This document shows, one piece after another, positions 35,011-48,290 of a DNA stretch of 64,000 bases (within the stretch, counting starts at the first letter, position 1; every line of letters begins with the position of its first letter). The stretch is from Anarhynchus alexandrinus. Its lineage: Eukaryota > Chordata > Aves > Charadriiformes > Charadriidae. The stretch lies in the NCBI GenBank assembly GCA_008711295.1, contig VUYV01000080.1, positions 1,105,861-1,169,860 of the forward strand, given 5' to 3'. Under the pieces are notes generated by a model that saw only the letters and a list, made by a program, of their open reading frames with translations, had not been told where the DNA came from and ran no database searches. The position numbers were made by a program, and so were the translations under genes.

Positions 35011-38000
35011 ATCAGCCCAAAGGGCCCAATATCTTTTCTTTGACATTAGGCAGTAACAGGTGCCCAGTGAAGAACACAAGGGCCGGGCAAGCACACAGTG
35101 CTGCTTCCCTGGAGCACTCTCCCACCCTCCAGTGATCAAAGTCAGTAGCTTTGTGCTCAAAAGCCCTTTGTTTATCCAGTTAGTTTTTGGACCCGTGCCA
35201 AATTTAGCCTTCATAGTCTCCTGTGGCAAGGAGCTCCTTGGGTTAACTTTTGGGAGGTTTGGGGGTTTGTATTTGTTTGTGTGCTTCCTATTTTTCCTGC
35301 CTTGGCCACCTTGTTTCCCAGCTGAAGGGTTCTAGTCTGCTTATTTCTCTTGTGAAAGTTCTTCCCTGCTTCTGCCCATCCCTGTCAAAGGAGCACGAGA
35401 CACAGGTATGAAATCCATCAGTAAGTCCCACCACCTGACGGGTCTGGGAAGTGGGGCAAGGCTGTTAGTACTTCCACTGTGGCAGAGCTTGTATCTATAC
35501 ATACACAACACACCTCTATCTAGCACAGACATACCTATACAGCGGATCTCTACCCCACTGTTTTTACAACGTAGATAGGAACTGGAGGGAACAAGGCAAG
35601 ACACAAATCATAAGGCAGAGGGCAAGATGTTTTCTCAGATAACCTGCTGACTTCAAAGTCCATTTGCAGAGTAGGTTAATGAAACAAATACCTAAGATAT
35701 ATTATCTGAGCATCGATGGAGCCATCCAGCAAGGCCGTTTCCCAGACCAAAGCAGAGTTTTAAGAGTGGGTAGAAGAACAGACTAAAAGAACTCTCCATG
35801 GGACTAAGTCGTGCTGGGACAGGGCCTAGATAGGGACTAGCAGCGAGAAAGCGTTTCATGAGCCTCAGCCTGCCCTAGTTTATCTCCTCTACCTCTTTGT
35901 TAGCATGAATAATAACGAGATAACATGAGGGGGGTTGCTGGCGAGGCTGGTGGCAGGACTCCTGAGTCCCGAAGGAGAGCGTATGCAATTATCTGAATGA
36001 GTTAAGACCGAAGCTAGAGATAACCAGTATGAATAAATGAGCAGAAATGAGATCAGGCTGACGTCATTCACCCCAGGCAAATTTTGGACCTCTCTCTGGG
36101 TGGAAGTTTCGCTAACCAGCACAGTGGAAATAGGAAATTAAAAACAAGCCTCCGAACCATGAATTTCACCATTGAGTGCTAACACAAGTCTCTCCCCAAA
36201 GCCAAGGAGGAGGCCAAGTGGGGGAGAAAAGATCAGGTTCCCATTTATCTCAGATCTATCTCCCGGTCCTCAGCAGTGCTTTGACATGGTTGAGCGGCTT
36301 CCGATGACTCACTTCCCTTCAGCTTCCCCTTCCAATTTTCCTGCACCTTGTGTAGTTAGATGTTGGGCTCATGGAGGTAAGACACAACCCCCTCTCCAGC
36401 AGTCAGACCTAACAGTCCTGACATTTGCCAAGGCTCCAGAAATTGTGCTAGCAATTTTTTGGAAGTGTTAAGCACCATTTGACAGCAACAGGAGTCAGAG
36501 AGACTCAACAAGCTTTCAAAACAAAGCTGGGGAGAAAATTGAGCTACTGCTGTCTTTTTTTTTTCTCCCTTTTCAGTGGAAGCATGTGTATTGAGAGTGG
36601 AGCTGCTGACTGGTCTCCCAGTGACTGACATGCAACCACTCAGTGAAGCCATTGGCCAGGGATGCACGAGAGTTGTTTCCTTCTTTTATCTCACCAGTCA
36701 TATTTATAGATTTGCAGAATGCTCTCTACAGTTTGCAAATGACTGTCTCATACAGCTCTCTCCATCTTTAAGATTTTTATGATGTGGAGCCAATCCAGCG
36801 TCTAGACCAATAATGATAGCCCACATCTCAGCCAAGCCTTTTCTTAATTGTCCACAGGGCTGGCGAGGAAATATAAACATTCGTACAAACGGCGACATTA
36901 CTGAAAAGGCTTTGACCAGCTGGCATCTTTCCCTGCCAGTCCTGGGGCAGCTTCTTACTGTATATTTCCTAGAGCTCAATCCACTCCGGTCTTAAAATAG
37001 CTCAAATGATGGTGGTTCCCTGAAAAAGAGATAATTTCTGCAGAAAATATAATGGCTGGAGACTTGCTTTCTGATTCTGCCCCTTGGGGTAAAGCTTTGT
37101 TACTCCTTTACTCACCTTCAGACCTCTCAGCTTCTTTTTGGTGCAGTGTGGTAGGGACAGGTTTTTGGGGTGTTTGTTGGGAAGGCATAGCTTCCTCCTT
37201 CCCCCATCCTTCTCCCACACTGATGTGGCCACATCTCACACTTCAGAGTATCAGACCCATGGGGTGTCCCAGCATCAGCTGCAAAGTGCCCCGGTCCCAT
37301 TTAGGGTCTACAGGTGCAAAAATATCCTTGTCTCAACAGATGGTAGTTTGTAGTGGAGGAAGCTTGGCTGTAATACCAAGACATATGTCTATGCCACCCT
37401 TTTCTTAAACTGTATTCTTTTCTTCTGGATGCGCAGCACCCCCTGAATAAGGTTTTGTCCTTCGTTCGCAGCACAGCTTTCTGTCATGTCTGTTCCCAGC
37501 TAGCTGTCATGCAATTTGGTGATCTTTTCATTCTTCCAGTTTCTCCATCTCACTTCCAGATTTTTTGATTGTCTGTCCTCCCATTTTGGCTATGCACCTT
37601 TGCCAAAAGCACACCCAAGGCCAAGTGTTGTGATCCAGGTGTGGCTGTACCAGCAGCCCCGACAAATCCTTCCCTAAATTTCTCCAAGACTGAGATCCTC
37701 ACAGAGATCATCATGAAACCTTGACATCACATGGCCTTGTGCCTTTGTGTTCATTTCTCCATATCCACCTATTGTATCTCACTTGAGACTGTAAACTCAC
37801 TGGTATGCGATGTTACTGTTACTTTGGGGGTTTAAATAGCACCATGCAAGAGGAGAGAGGAACAGGGAAGGGAGTGAATCAGGTTCCTCAGTGTCCCCTC
37901 CAGATCAATGACCATTAATAAGAACCCTTTAACTGCCCATCTCCCTTACATTTACAGGGAGAAGCCCACCTCACCAGCCCAGACCTTGCATACTCCATCC

Positions 38001-38390
38001 CAGGAAGGGCTAAGCTTCATTTTAAGTCCAACTCAAGCTATACTTTGTGACATTAAATGGGAGTTAAGTACTGAGCAGGCTTTATGCAAACTCTGGGCAA
38101 AGAGGGAAGTTTCACCACAAAAGCATTATCAGAGATCGCTGACTCAGCCACTGCAGCACCTCATTTTCAATTGCACGAAAGCTGCAGGATCCAGACTCCA
38201 GCGTCGGGGGGCCAGGGGCTTCAGGGTTTTGGCTGGGGCCTATGTCCCCCTGCAAATTACCCACTGAAGACACAAGCGAAGCTGTGGGCGGTCACATAAT
38301 ATGAGGCATTTTACTGCAGCCGGGTTGGGGTTTTAAAATAACATGATACCATGCAATGAGCAGTTAGGGAACCGAGCTAGAGCGCCACTC
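35011..38390. other. Unique non-coding sequence
   Basis: No gene or repeat is recognised. It contains a perfect CRE palindrome at 36059-36066. Open frames stay below 120 codons. Confidence 0.5.
36059..36066. promoter_or_regulatory. Perfect CRE palindrome
   Basis: TGACGTCA is the full CREB/ATF consensus. It includes a CpG, which makes it rarer than an average octamer in vertebrate DNA. No promoter context is evident. Confidence 0.3.
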
Positions 38391-38490
38391 CAAGCTTTGC
38401 CCGCTGGGAGCCAGCGGCAGAGCCAGGAAATAAACCCACAGCTCCCAAGACCCAAACTAGTGGCTGAGCCACAGCATCATTCCTCTCCCC
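38391..38490 (+). mobile_element. MIR/CORE-SINE or L3-like fossil
   Basis: The order GCTTTGCCCgctgggagCCAGCGGCAGAGCCAGGAAATAAACCCACAG, then 'actagtggctgagccac', parallels the ancient repeat phrase 'acttgcccaaggtcacacag...gtggcagagccaggaatagaacccaggtctcc...gtgctctaaccac'. Agreement is clear in several consecutive blocks. Plus-strand orientation. Confidence 0.5.
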
Positions 38491-40899
38491 CTCCTGCAAT
38501 CACAGCGATTGCCCCACCTGAGGGTCTGCAAGCCCTCCAGCATGCCAGGACCCTGCAGGCAAAGCAGGCTTCCAAAACATCCCCGCCAGAAAGACTGAAG
38601 TGATGCTGGGGCTTGTCCCCATGGTGTAGAAAGGGCTTTCACTGCTACCCAAGACATAATCACTCTGCACCGCTGTACCGTACGTTGCTGGCAGGGCCCA
38701 AGGAAGCCTGGAAAGCTGCAGTTGGCTCCACCTTCCAGGTAGTCAGCTTCCTTTCATAGATACAAGAGAGACAAGGAGGCCGAGTTCTTCCATCCTGCAC
38801 AAAGATTCTTCCAACACCACTAAAAAAATGCAACCATCCCATTTCATTCGCATGTTCAGAGAAGGAACATATCAGCCCTGCACACCATCACATTGTCAAT
38901 ATAATGGAATAAGAGAGGTGCAATTAGAAGTTGAAATGCATGGTACCCTGAATAGGGAATCATCAAGATGGGCAAGTCCATTGAACAGAGCTTTCACCAG
39001 GGGTCACCTTGAGTTCTCTTTGGTTCCTGACAATCCCTTGGAAACACTCAGGTGCTGGGTCAGCACAATGCCAAGCACTCAATCTGCAGCTGAACTCAAG
39101 GGGAGGTGGGCCACCAAATGTGCACCAGTGAGCAATGTCCACTGTGCACTAAGCCATTCAGGGACCTCACAGGAAACAAAAACAAAGAAAAAAAACATAT
39201 GCCACCATGTCCAAAGGAATGTTGCACAGGAAGCCTGTTTCCAGGTATTTCTGATCTCATGACCTTGAGTTTGCAAGCAGAGCACTCTATTCATTTCATT
39301 TTTATTTGGTGTAATATCAGCAGAGTTCCTTCATGCCTCTGTTACTCAAAGGATTGTGTCAGCTCTTCTAACCACATCATTGCACTAGGAATGTGTATTC
39401 AGCTGGACATTTACCATAAACCCTATGTCTTTTTCATAGTCACCATCTTTGGGAGAACAGCTTTTCCTTTTTTCCAATTTGCTTTTCCTTTTTGTTCATA
39501 GATAATATGTGCATAGATATATGCATGTGGTCCTCTTAAAACCCACTTCCACGTGCAACCAACTATCACTGTTCAGCTGGTTATTAGCAGCCAAGGGGCT
39601 AAGCCAAATGGACACATAACTGCAAACTTGTGGTAATGACAACATTGCCCTGGCACACAAATAATAGGGTTTCTCATCGCCTCTGCTTCAACATTCCCTA
39701 GAAGTCTAGGTCTTCCAGATTGCAACCTGGTACTCTAGGTTACTAGGGGCATTGGTACTATGGAAACAAAATAGATGGGTGGCTAGATGGTTGGAGACTT
39801 GCCACGCCAACAAAAGTAGCTGAGCAATGCCACAGCTTAAGCCAAGAATGGATAACTTCTAAATTCTTGAGGAACTCTTGTATTCCCAGCCAGGTGTTCA
39901 GGGACCAGACAGATGCAGCTTAATGCTGTAACTTTGCTAATAAACCCTACCAGACCTATCCTATTGCTCCCACAACAAACATATACCCAGGATGGTAGGT
40001 CCACCTGCAAACTAGATACAGGGGCCTGCATTCAACTTTTGGGTTGCCTGTTACTCAAACTTAAACAATCTAAACAGAGAAAGTGAACATGAGATACAGC
40101 CCCCTCTCTCATGTTGACAATGCTCTTTATCTTGGATAAGAACATCAAGGCTTCCCAGCTCCATAAATCCTCCCCATTTGTAAGGACACAAGGAAAATAA
40201 AACACATTAAGCAGACCATAAACTGCTCTAGGCATTGATTCCACACAAAAATTCTCACATTTGGAACATGACATCAATTTGGCCCAGTGGTCACATGAAT
40301 TCCCAGGCCTGCATCTCTCCTCTCCTTTTTGCTTCTTGGGTTATTGCTTACACACAATCTCACATTGTCCCCATTCCCCAAAGACCGCAGAGGAAGCCAG
40401 AGAAAGGGCAGGGATGTTTCTTCCTTGAGGCTAAGAGACAGCTCCAGAAGCGTGATGTAGAATTGGCAAGTCCATCTTCAAGGCAGGGAAAGAAGAAAGA
40501 AGACAATTGCTTTGGAACAAACCTTGCATAGCTGTTCTTTGCTTGCCATCTGGTGCCCAGCCTACCTGGCCTAGACAGGACCTTCCTGCAGGACTGTTTC
40601 TTATCTGTTTGTGCACACCGTGTGCTGCAGTCCTGGATCCTGGGCCACCTGGTTCTGGTGACACAAGACTGAGGTTTAGCAGGTCCGTTCTTCACTGGGC
40701 CACAAACGACTTTGGGGAATGTAAATAAATCCCATTTCTACTTGTAAACTGTAGATAATATTTCTTTTCAGACCTTCTTTGCCTGTTAAATTTATAACCC
40801 CATTAAGGCAAGGACTATGTCCATAGAGCACTCCACACCATGCATACACAATTTCACATGAGACACATCATCCCCACCACTTCTGACCTGCCCAGTCAG
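38491..40899. other. Unique non-coding sequence
   Basis: No gene is recognised. The plus-strand frame at 38828-39262 (about 144 codons, ATG start) has a mixed composition and no known motif. Confidence 0.5.
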
Positions 40900-40990
40900 A
40901 GCAACAAGGTACCTTTTTACTCACAGTTTGGTAGGAAACCTTTGCTGTAAGTGTGAAAGCAGATTTGAACTCACTGCCCTAGACCTGCAG
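40900..40990 (+). mobile_element. Possible MIR-like fossil
   Basis: The segment 'gtaagtgtgaaagcagatttgaactcactgcc' parallels the MIR phrase 'agtaagtggcagagccgggatttgaacccaggc'. An upstream AACAAGGTACC segment sits in the place of 'cccaaggtcac'. It is short and diverged. Confidence 0.35.
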
Positions 40991-43534
40991 CAAAATACTG
41001 GAGTTACTTTGGCATCTCATACCAGCTGGAAATAGCAAATTACAAACTAGACAAAAAAAACAAACCTGTCTGTTCTAGTCTGTGTAACATGCTTGGAAAA
41101 ATGTAACCCATAGGTCTTCAACAAGCACAGCTCCATCTCAAGTAGCAGTGATGTAGGCTGTGGGTAGCTGTGAATCCACCAGAGCTGTTAAAGAAATGCT
41201 ATGGCAAGCAGCAAAGTGGGACAGTCATCCCTAGAGCCAACAGCAGGAAATTAAATTTGACACCTTTCTGGATATAAAATGCAAATTTTGAATACTGTAC
41301 CCTCACTTTTGGAATGACTTCACTGGGACTGCAGCAGATTTTCCATTCTTTGAAATCTACAGGGCAAGACTGGGCCCATATTCAGATGGCCTACTCTTGA
41401 TGCTTCATTTAATCATTGCACATGCTTTTCACTCAGAAAAAGCAAAAACTTCTGGTCATTTTCTCTCCAGAGCTATGAAATCCTTGGATCCCTATGTAGC
41501 CAGTGAAGAGACATAGTCATGACAATAAAGTTAGTTTCCTCGAATTGTTGACCTGCAATTGTTTGTGGCTGCCTTTCTGCATGATAGACATTGGCTTCTC
41601 CTCAAACTGGTGGATTCAACAGAAGAGTTGTCAGAGAAATTCTGCAGGGTTTGGCTTATCTGTCACATGTCAGGCTTCATCTTCATAATTGTCCTTTCCA
41701 ACCTTACTGCTCAGGGACTACCACATAGAAAGCCTTTGGGAAGAATTGAGGAATGCCATAGAGATTTTCAACTAGAGAAATGACCATCAGATAAAACTTA
41801 GTCTGTTTGAGGACTTTCTGCTGGGGTTTTTTAGTTACTTAAGAAGTTATGACAGGTAAAGGGAGAAAAACAGAACAGTTGCTTGCCTTTTCTGTGGGAT
41901 GAATGTATCCAACAGCTCCCTGATCTGTCCCCATTGGGGACCATCCCTCTACTCCATCTCTCCATCATGCATGAGCACCATAACAGGAGTAACACGATCA
42001 CTGTTTGTCTTCAGCAAAGAAAGAGTTAAGCAGGGCCAAGACTGCCTTGTAAACAGACTGAAAGTGTAACCTTTGCTTATAAATCATGTGTTCAGCCCCA
42101 GAACATGCCTTAAATCCTGTAATTACATTCAGAACTTGCTGTTTCAGTTAAGGAAATACGAGCTCCTCTCCAAATGGCACTGGGGCTGACCTTAAATGAT
42201 ACGTTAGCTCCCTGAAATGGCCACAGAGCCCCACAGCTTCCAGCATCCCATTCCCAGGCGGCAGGGCAGGGAGGAGCACACGCCAGGCTGTGTCACCCTG
42301 GGTTTTATGAAACTTGCCTGCGGGGACCCTGCCTCCAGCCAGCAGTACCCCAGGAGAGAAAAACTGCCCACAGGCATTGGGTTGGTTTTGCAGCTGTGGC
42401 TGACAGGAGTCCAGATCCTCAGCAGCTTGGGAGCACACAAGGACTTCAGACATTGGCAGTAGGGTGAGGGGACAGGTGTTACTGGTGGAGCATGGCATCC
42501 CCTCTCCTGATGAGAGCCTGCCATGACAACTCTTCTGCTTTTGTAGGACACCCTGTCCTCATGATCCTTGGGGAATGAGCAATGGTCAAGAACAGGGATA
42601 GGGCAACCAGACAGCTCCTTTTCTGGTCCCAACTCTGCTTCTGCATCAGCCTTTCCCTGGGAACAGACTGATGTCTCTCTCTGGTCACTACATGGCTGCA
42701 GCAAGCAACACAGCTCATGAGACCATCCTCAGGATGGCCCCCAGTCAGGGTCCTGCCTGTACCGCTCAACTCTCATTCACAAATGAAAGACTGGGAACTT
42801 AGAAAGAGGTTTCCAACACAAGACCAATGTGCAGGCAGCTGGCCAGCCCTGCACAAGGCCAGAGCAAGGCTCCTGGGTGGTGTTGCCTGCGGCTGCTGGA
42901 CCCAGCTGGAGCAGGTCAGAGACTGCGCAGGTAACCCCACGGGGCACAGCTCCCAGCACTGACACCCACCCAGACAACGTCAGCCACAGACCAGGAGTAT
43001 TCCCAGGAGGAAGACTGGATATGGCTCTTCTTCTCTGGAGGGAAAAGAGCTCAGCAGCACAAACACATTCTGTACCATTTGGCTGCAGGGCTCAAATCCA
43101 TTCACCAGCCCATTTTAGTATCCATACAGGCTCAAAAGAGGAGCTGGAGCACCTGCAGGATGTCTGCAAGCAAAGCAGGAACCTGAAGCTAGACCCAAGC
43201 CCCTTGAAGGCATTTACCCCAGCCCAGTGCACACAGACATCTGTGCAGGGAGCTGCCCAGCATGGTGGGGTGGTCACCTGCCCTTGGGCAGCTGTAAAAC
43301 AATAACTGTGCAACCAAGGTTTTTATTTATTCCCAGGGCATCTATATTATCTTCTTTTGGTTAACGCCGGGGTTATTTTGATCCCCATTCACCTCCTCTC
43401 CATATCTGTTTCCTGCAGAAAATGTGCACCAGCAACTCCTTGACATACTTGGGAAGGTTTTTCAGGTCTGATCAGGAACCTTCCACATATGTTTTCTCCA
43501 GTAATTTCAGAGTTCCTGTGGGTGGATAAGCAAG

Positions 43535-43548
43535 AAAAAAAAAAAAAA
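43535..43548 (+). repeat. A14 homopolymer
   Basis: Fourteen consecutive A with no recognisable retroposed body upstream. Confidence 0.9.
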
Positions 43549-44177
43549 GTGGGAGCCACAATGACAGTATGACCCCCGGCTCCTATCTGGTTTGCCCTGG
43601 GATAATTACTTGAGCTAAAACTTGTTGGAAATTTAGCAGAGCTTTCTGTCTCCATTGGGAAGTGAAGCAGAGTTGCTTCTTCCTAGACACATTTAGTCTT
43701 CCTTAGGATATAACAATGTGCTGTTTCCAAGGCATCTCAACCAGACAAATGAAGCACAGGGCTAGTATCTCCAAAGATTCTGCAATAAGCAGATGTTCTG
43801 CCAGCACCTCCTGAATTTCTGGAGCTCTTAAAGTAGTAAACAGGGTTATCACATTGCAATGAACTCCCAAGATCTCTCTGGATTGGATCCACTTTCTGTC
43901 CCTTTCATGGGAGTGATCCAGGAGCTGGATGATTCATTAGCGGCAGCTGGCCAGAGCATGCAGCAACAGCACACCTCCCGGGCTTTTATGGGAGCAGTTG
44001 TATTGTCCTCACTGCAGAAACACTGGTGCATTTCAACTCACAGCTGCCTCACTGCTGTCCTTACTGAATCCTCACTTGGAAGATGTGGTCTTCCCCTTAT
44101 ATTTGCTTTGCCAAGCATCTAAAGGGCAGGGAATGCCAAAGGCAAAGCTGCACCAGCAGATCATGGTCTGTTGTTGG

Positions 44178-44185
44178 TGACGTCA
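44178..44185. promoter_or_regulatory. Perfect CRE palindrome
   Basis: This is a second TGACGTCA in the window, in the context TTGGTGACGTCAAAC. No adjacent promoter features are seen. Confidence 0.3.
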
Positions 44186-45596
44186 AACAATAGTGTCTCG
44201 AATGTCACTCTGCAAAACATGCTTTTGTGGTTTCCCCTTTAAAATCACACATATATCCTTCACACTGGCCAAGAAATTCAACTATTTACACCCCTCTCCC
44301 AAATACCTACCACATTTGCATGGATGATGAGGTGGCCTGACCTGAGGTCAGGTGAGCCCTGATGCAGAGACTACCACTGTCTTATCCAGGGTCTGTAGGT
44401 ACTATGTGTTTCATTGTACCTGTTGGGACACAACAGCCTGTTGGCGCAGATGGAAAACCAAGCTCCTGGGCTATTCTGCTTTGGAAATGCAATGAAATCA
44501 GTAAGGACAGAGGGTAATACAAACAGCACAATTCTGGTCAGCACAGTCCTGTAGAACTGGCTGCAGAAGTGACACTTGGTTTTCAAACTTGCTGTTGAAA
44601 ATACTTGTTGACATGAACTGGCTCAATTGCAAAGTATTGAGTCCTAACCTCTAACTCAGCAACTAGGAATTTATCCCCTTTCTCTTAGGAAGCCTGAGCA
44701 TAGTAGTTCTGCAAGGATCCTGAATTTCTGAACGTGTGATAGACTTCCACCTTTGCTCACAGTCAGGTAATTTCTTGCTTGCAAAAGCCGCCTTCAGGTT
44801 TTACAACCCATCTCCCCAAATATGCTTTTATTTCCTCCCTCCTCCCATTGCAAAACGTTACCATCAATGCTAGTTCTGTGCCTTTCCAGCAAGGTGTGGC
44901 TGATAGCCTTTGAGGCTTGGCTCCCTCTCTGGGCAAGAGTGCCTAGGACTGATCTGTCCCCCAGTGCTGACGAGCAGGGATTGCAGCTACACAGCCTTTT
45001 CAGAGTTACACGCCAACTTTTTTCAGTCCAAAAGTATTCAGTCTTGTCTGAAGCACCAGAGAAATCTTTAATCTTATGTACGGGCTACGTGCCACCAAGT
45101 CTTACCATGGCTCCGTAATTCCTTCTAAGCCCATACTCCTGGTGACAGCAAGGCAGATCCAGTTAATTTAGGGAAAAGAAGAAAGAACAACCCCTTCTTT
45201 ATTCTAGGGTCCCCATTCTATTACTGCTGCTTCCACAGAATGCATTTGAACAGGTTAAACTCTCCTCCGTTTGTGCCCTGTACTTCTGGGAGAATACCAC
45301 AATACCACATCAATTTAGATTGTCAAACTTCAGCTGCAGCGGTATGGCAGGACTGTTGAAGAACTGATTTACGTGACCAAATGGATGTGGTGTGGTCGAA
45401 TCTGGCTTCGGAAATCACAGCTTTTCCACAAGACCTCCTCCTCTTCCCTCTAGGTCTGCTGTGAGATTTTAGCACAGATAGCTCCAGGACGAGAGGAAGT
45501 AGACCTCACATAATGGGATTTTTCTGCCATGCATTTTGGGGAAGGCTGAACCAAGGAAAAGGAGGGCTCAGACTCCACTCGCTGACTCGTGGACTG

Positions 45597-45760
45597 GAGC
45601 GGAAAATTGGCTGCAGAGCAAGAACCGTCGGATAATTCTCAATGGGATCCTTTCTAAGCAGGAAGGAAGTTGCTTGTGGAATACCACAAGGATTAGCACT
45701 GGGCCTGCACAGCTTTTAATTATTTATATTGTATAAATTAGAGCTGGGGAGCACTGGGAG
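45597..45760 (+). mobile_element. Decayed CR1-type reverse transcriptase fragment
   Basis: One plus-strand frame gives an Ala-Glu-Asn-Trp-Leu-Gln segment, then Arg-Arg-Ile-Ile-Leu-Asn-Gly. This matches the CR1 ORF2 reverse-transcriptase block 'NWL.GR.QRVVVNG'. After a frame shift near 45663 the DNA reads Gly-Ile-Pro-Gln-Gly-Leu-Ala-Leu-Gly, the counterpart of the conserved 'GVPQGSVLGP' motif B. A hydrophobic stretch equivalent to 'LFNIFIND' follows in another frame. At least two frameshifts and a stop show it is a dead fragment. It lies on the plus strand and is much older than the CR1 copy at 58 kb. The rest of the element is not recognisable. Confidence 0.6.
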
Positions 45761-48169
45761 GGGAAAAAAAACCTTACCTGGCAAGCCAAGTCTTCTTCCT
45801 CCAAACACAGCTTTTGCTCTCTTTCATGCCTACTTGCTCTCTTCTTCCTTTCAGACCTCTACTCTCCACTATTATCCGCCTTTTTACCTTCCTTTGCTCT
45901 AAGGCTGTATGACATGATGCTGTGCTCTGACATTCTATCCATATTACACTCCACCAGCTTGTGAGCTCAGAGGGAGGCAGCCAAGGTTGTGCTGGTATTT
46001 TGACTTTTAACTTGTTTATTTCCTGCCATTAATGATGAGCAATTCATTAGATCCTTGCTGCCATGCCTTCCTATAACATGAGAAGGTTTCTGTCCCAAAG
46101 GGCCAGTGAGCCAGCTCTAGGCAGGAACCTCCTTCTATCCCAAGTACCTCCCTAGTTATGTCCTTGCGGTACCCTAGCATGACACAGTCCAGACCATATT
46201 CCTTCCAGGACGTGGGTGTGGACAGCCAAGAGCACAGAGGGACTGGGACTTAGATTTAGCAACTGGGAGGCTGTCTCCTCCTGAGAGATGGTCCAAGGCT
46301 GTGCAGAATAACGTTTCCATCACTTTCAAGGGCTATTTTTATTTCTAGTCCCACTGAAAGAGGTTTGGGTCCCATTCTTTAATTAAAAGAACAAGTGATA
46401 GGATATAGCCCCTTTGCTTTGTAGAGGTAGGACCTAAGTTTTTCTCTAGTGTTGTCCCACTCCAATGGTTCAGCTGGCTGCAGAGGTTCAGGGCTGAACA
46501 TGAGCCACCTGCAGAGTGATTTCTAGCGTTTGCTCTTTTATTTCTTAACTGAGGCAATGTGACTATTCAGTGAGCAAACCGACTCAATCTGCAGCTTCAC
46601 AGGGTAAACACGCAATTGGGAGGAAAAGTCAAAAGCCATGAATTTTGCAGTGAAAAGCAATCATCTGAGCACTCATCTGACTCATCTTGCATTTTCCCAG
46701 CAATGCTTTTTTTTTTGGAAGGTCTGAACTAAAGACACATGAGAAAGAGATACACAGCCTCAATTTAGGGGCACATGAACTGCTTTCTTCACATAAGACT
46801 AAAGAAATAAACATTCAGCCTGGGAGTAACTCCATCAGCTCCTACACAGTCACACCAAGTCTGAATCTGATTCACAGAACAGAAGAAAACAAACAAACAA
46901 ACTCCAAGAAGGTCAAACAGCCAAAGAAAGTGAGAAGAGTGGAATGGGAAACCCAGTCAGTGGTTTCCCTTATGTCCTGAACTTACCATAGGCCTGAATC
47001 CACAACATAAGCACAGACATTTTTCATTACAATAGAGGTATTTCAAAGCATTGGGATCTTTGGCAGTTGAGCTTAACTCTGTCCATACAGCCCCCACCAA
47101 GAGCCAAAGGGGATCAGTTTCATAGGTGGCTAACTAGGATCGGATGGGGACTGAGGTTTGGGATTGCTTGTCCCTGTGCTATACAACCACTCATCCAGCA
47201 GCAAAGCAGGTAGAAAGTGGTAGGGTGGAAATGGATATTCCCCTCAGACTGTCCTTTCCTGGGAAAAGCAAATTCATTGAGGCAAAAGCTTTTCTGGCCC
47301 CAATACATTCTTATTCAATGAAATATTGGCGCTTCCACTCACAGGAATGGAGATTTCCATCCCAAACCAGCATGCTGATATCCTTTCTCTGATGGCAGCC
47401 AAAACTTAATGCATCAGAGGAAAGCAATAAACTGCCACAATGCACCTGGCCAATTTTGTGTGGCTGAAAGGAGCAAAGGAAGGGGGCTAATTCCTTCCTG
47501 GCTCCCAGGATGATCCCTCTGGTGATGCCTAAGATCTCATTACTTTCCTCTTTCCTTGCATGGCTTCAAATGTTTCTGACTCAGTGGTTATCCTGCTACA
47601 CTGCTGAACCTGCAGCAGGAGTGTCGGGTTGAATAAAATGAATGTTCACCTTTGCCCCAAGCATGGAAGCCTCTCAGAGGGGTCAGATTCTGACCCAGCT
47701 GTGCCTTCCTCCATCTAGAGACTTAAGCCCCACTCAAAACTAAGGCTGGCACTCTCCAGACCCATGACAAGGTTTCCTATCAACGTCCTTGTGATCTTGC
47801 AGTCATTTAGTCCCAGATAAGATCCCAGCAAAGGCAGAGGAAGCACATGTGATCAGACAAAGCCCAAGAACAGGGTCAGATCACCTGAAGAGCAATGAGA
47901 GCCAGCCAGCCAGCTAGCCCATGGCACATGGTATGTTCGGCAAGGCCTATGGGAATGGCTTTCAGCTATGCCTGGAAGGGGTCCAGAAGTCCCTTTGAGA
48001 ACAACATGTTGCCCATGTCCATCTAAAATTTATGCTGAGCTACGGACACAGACAGAGGCCATCTGGTTTGAGTGCCACAGAGATGCCTGCCAGCACACCA
48101 CCAGTTATCTTGATCATCACCACCAGTGAAGGAGACGGTCAATATGGTTGCAGTTTGACTGTGAGAGTA
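45761..48169. other. Unique non-coding sequence
   Basis: No gene or repeat is recognised. The plus-strand frame at 46687-46980 is hydrophilic (Lys, Ser, Asn, Glu) but sits in A-rich DNA that yields such peptides by chance. A short GCCA repeat lies at 47901-47918. Confidence 0.5.
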
Positions 48170-48290
48170 CACCGGGGAAACTGAGGCAAGGCATGTTTTA
48201 AAAAGTGTTTCCAGTGAGAGAGCAGGAACAGCCAGACCAAGAACACAACCCAGCTCTCCAGAGCCTCCCCAGTACAGTTCTGGAGCCAAC
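48170..48290 (+). mobile_element. MIR/CORE-SINE or L3-like fossil
   Basis: A GGGGAAACTGAGGCA segment is followed by 'gagagagcaggaacag' and 'aacacaacccagctctccag'. These fall in the order expected from 'gatggggaaactgaggca...gcagagcaggaatagaacccaggtctcctgag'. The first block is an exact 15-base match to the remembered phrase, and the later blocks are diverged. Plus-strand orientation. Confidence 0.5.

Larger units (their letters stand above)
40991..45590. other. Unique non-coding sequence
   Basis: No gene or repeat family is recognised. GC-rich DNA at 42200-43300 carries overlapping open frames of 115-165 codons on both strands, which points to composition rather than coding. It also contains a 14-nt A run at 43535-43548 and a CRE at 44178-44185. 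Confidence 0.5.

Noticed and set aside
42204..43305. Open frames of 158-166 codons on both strands
   Set aside because: Several frames are open over the same GC-rich DNA, which indicates composition rather than coding.
45390..45410. A tRNA B-box-like GGTCGAATC
   Set aside because: No A box, no cloverleaf arms and a wrong consensus base; not a tRNA.
46687..46980. A hydrophilic 97-codon frame
   Set aside because: A-rich DNA generates Lys/Asn/Ser-rich frames by chance; no splice context.
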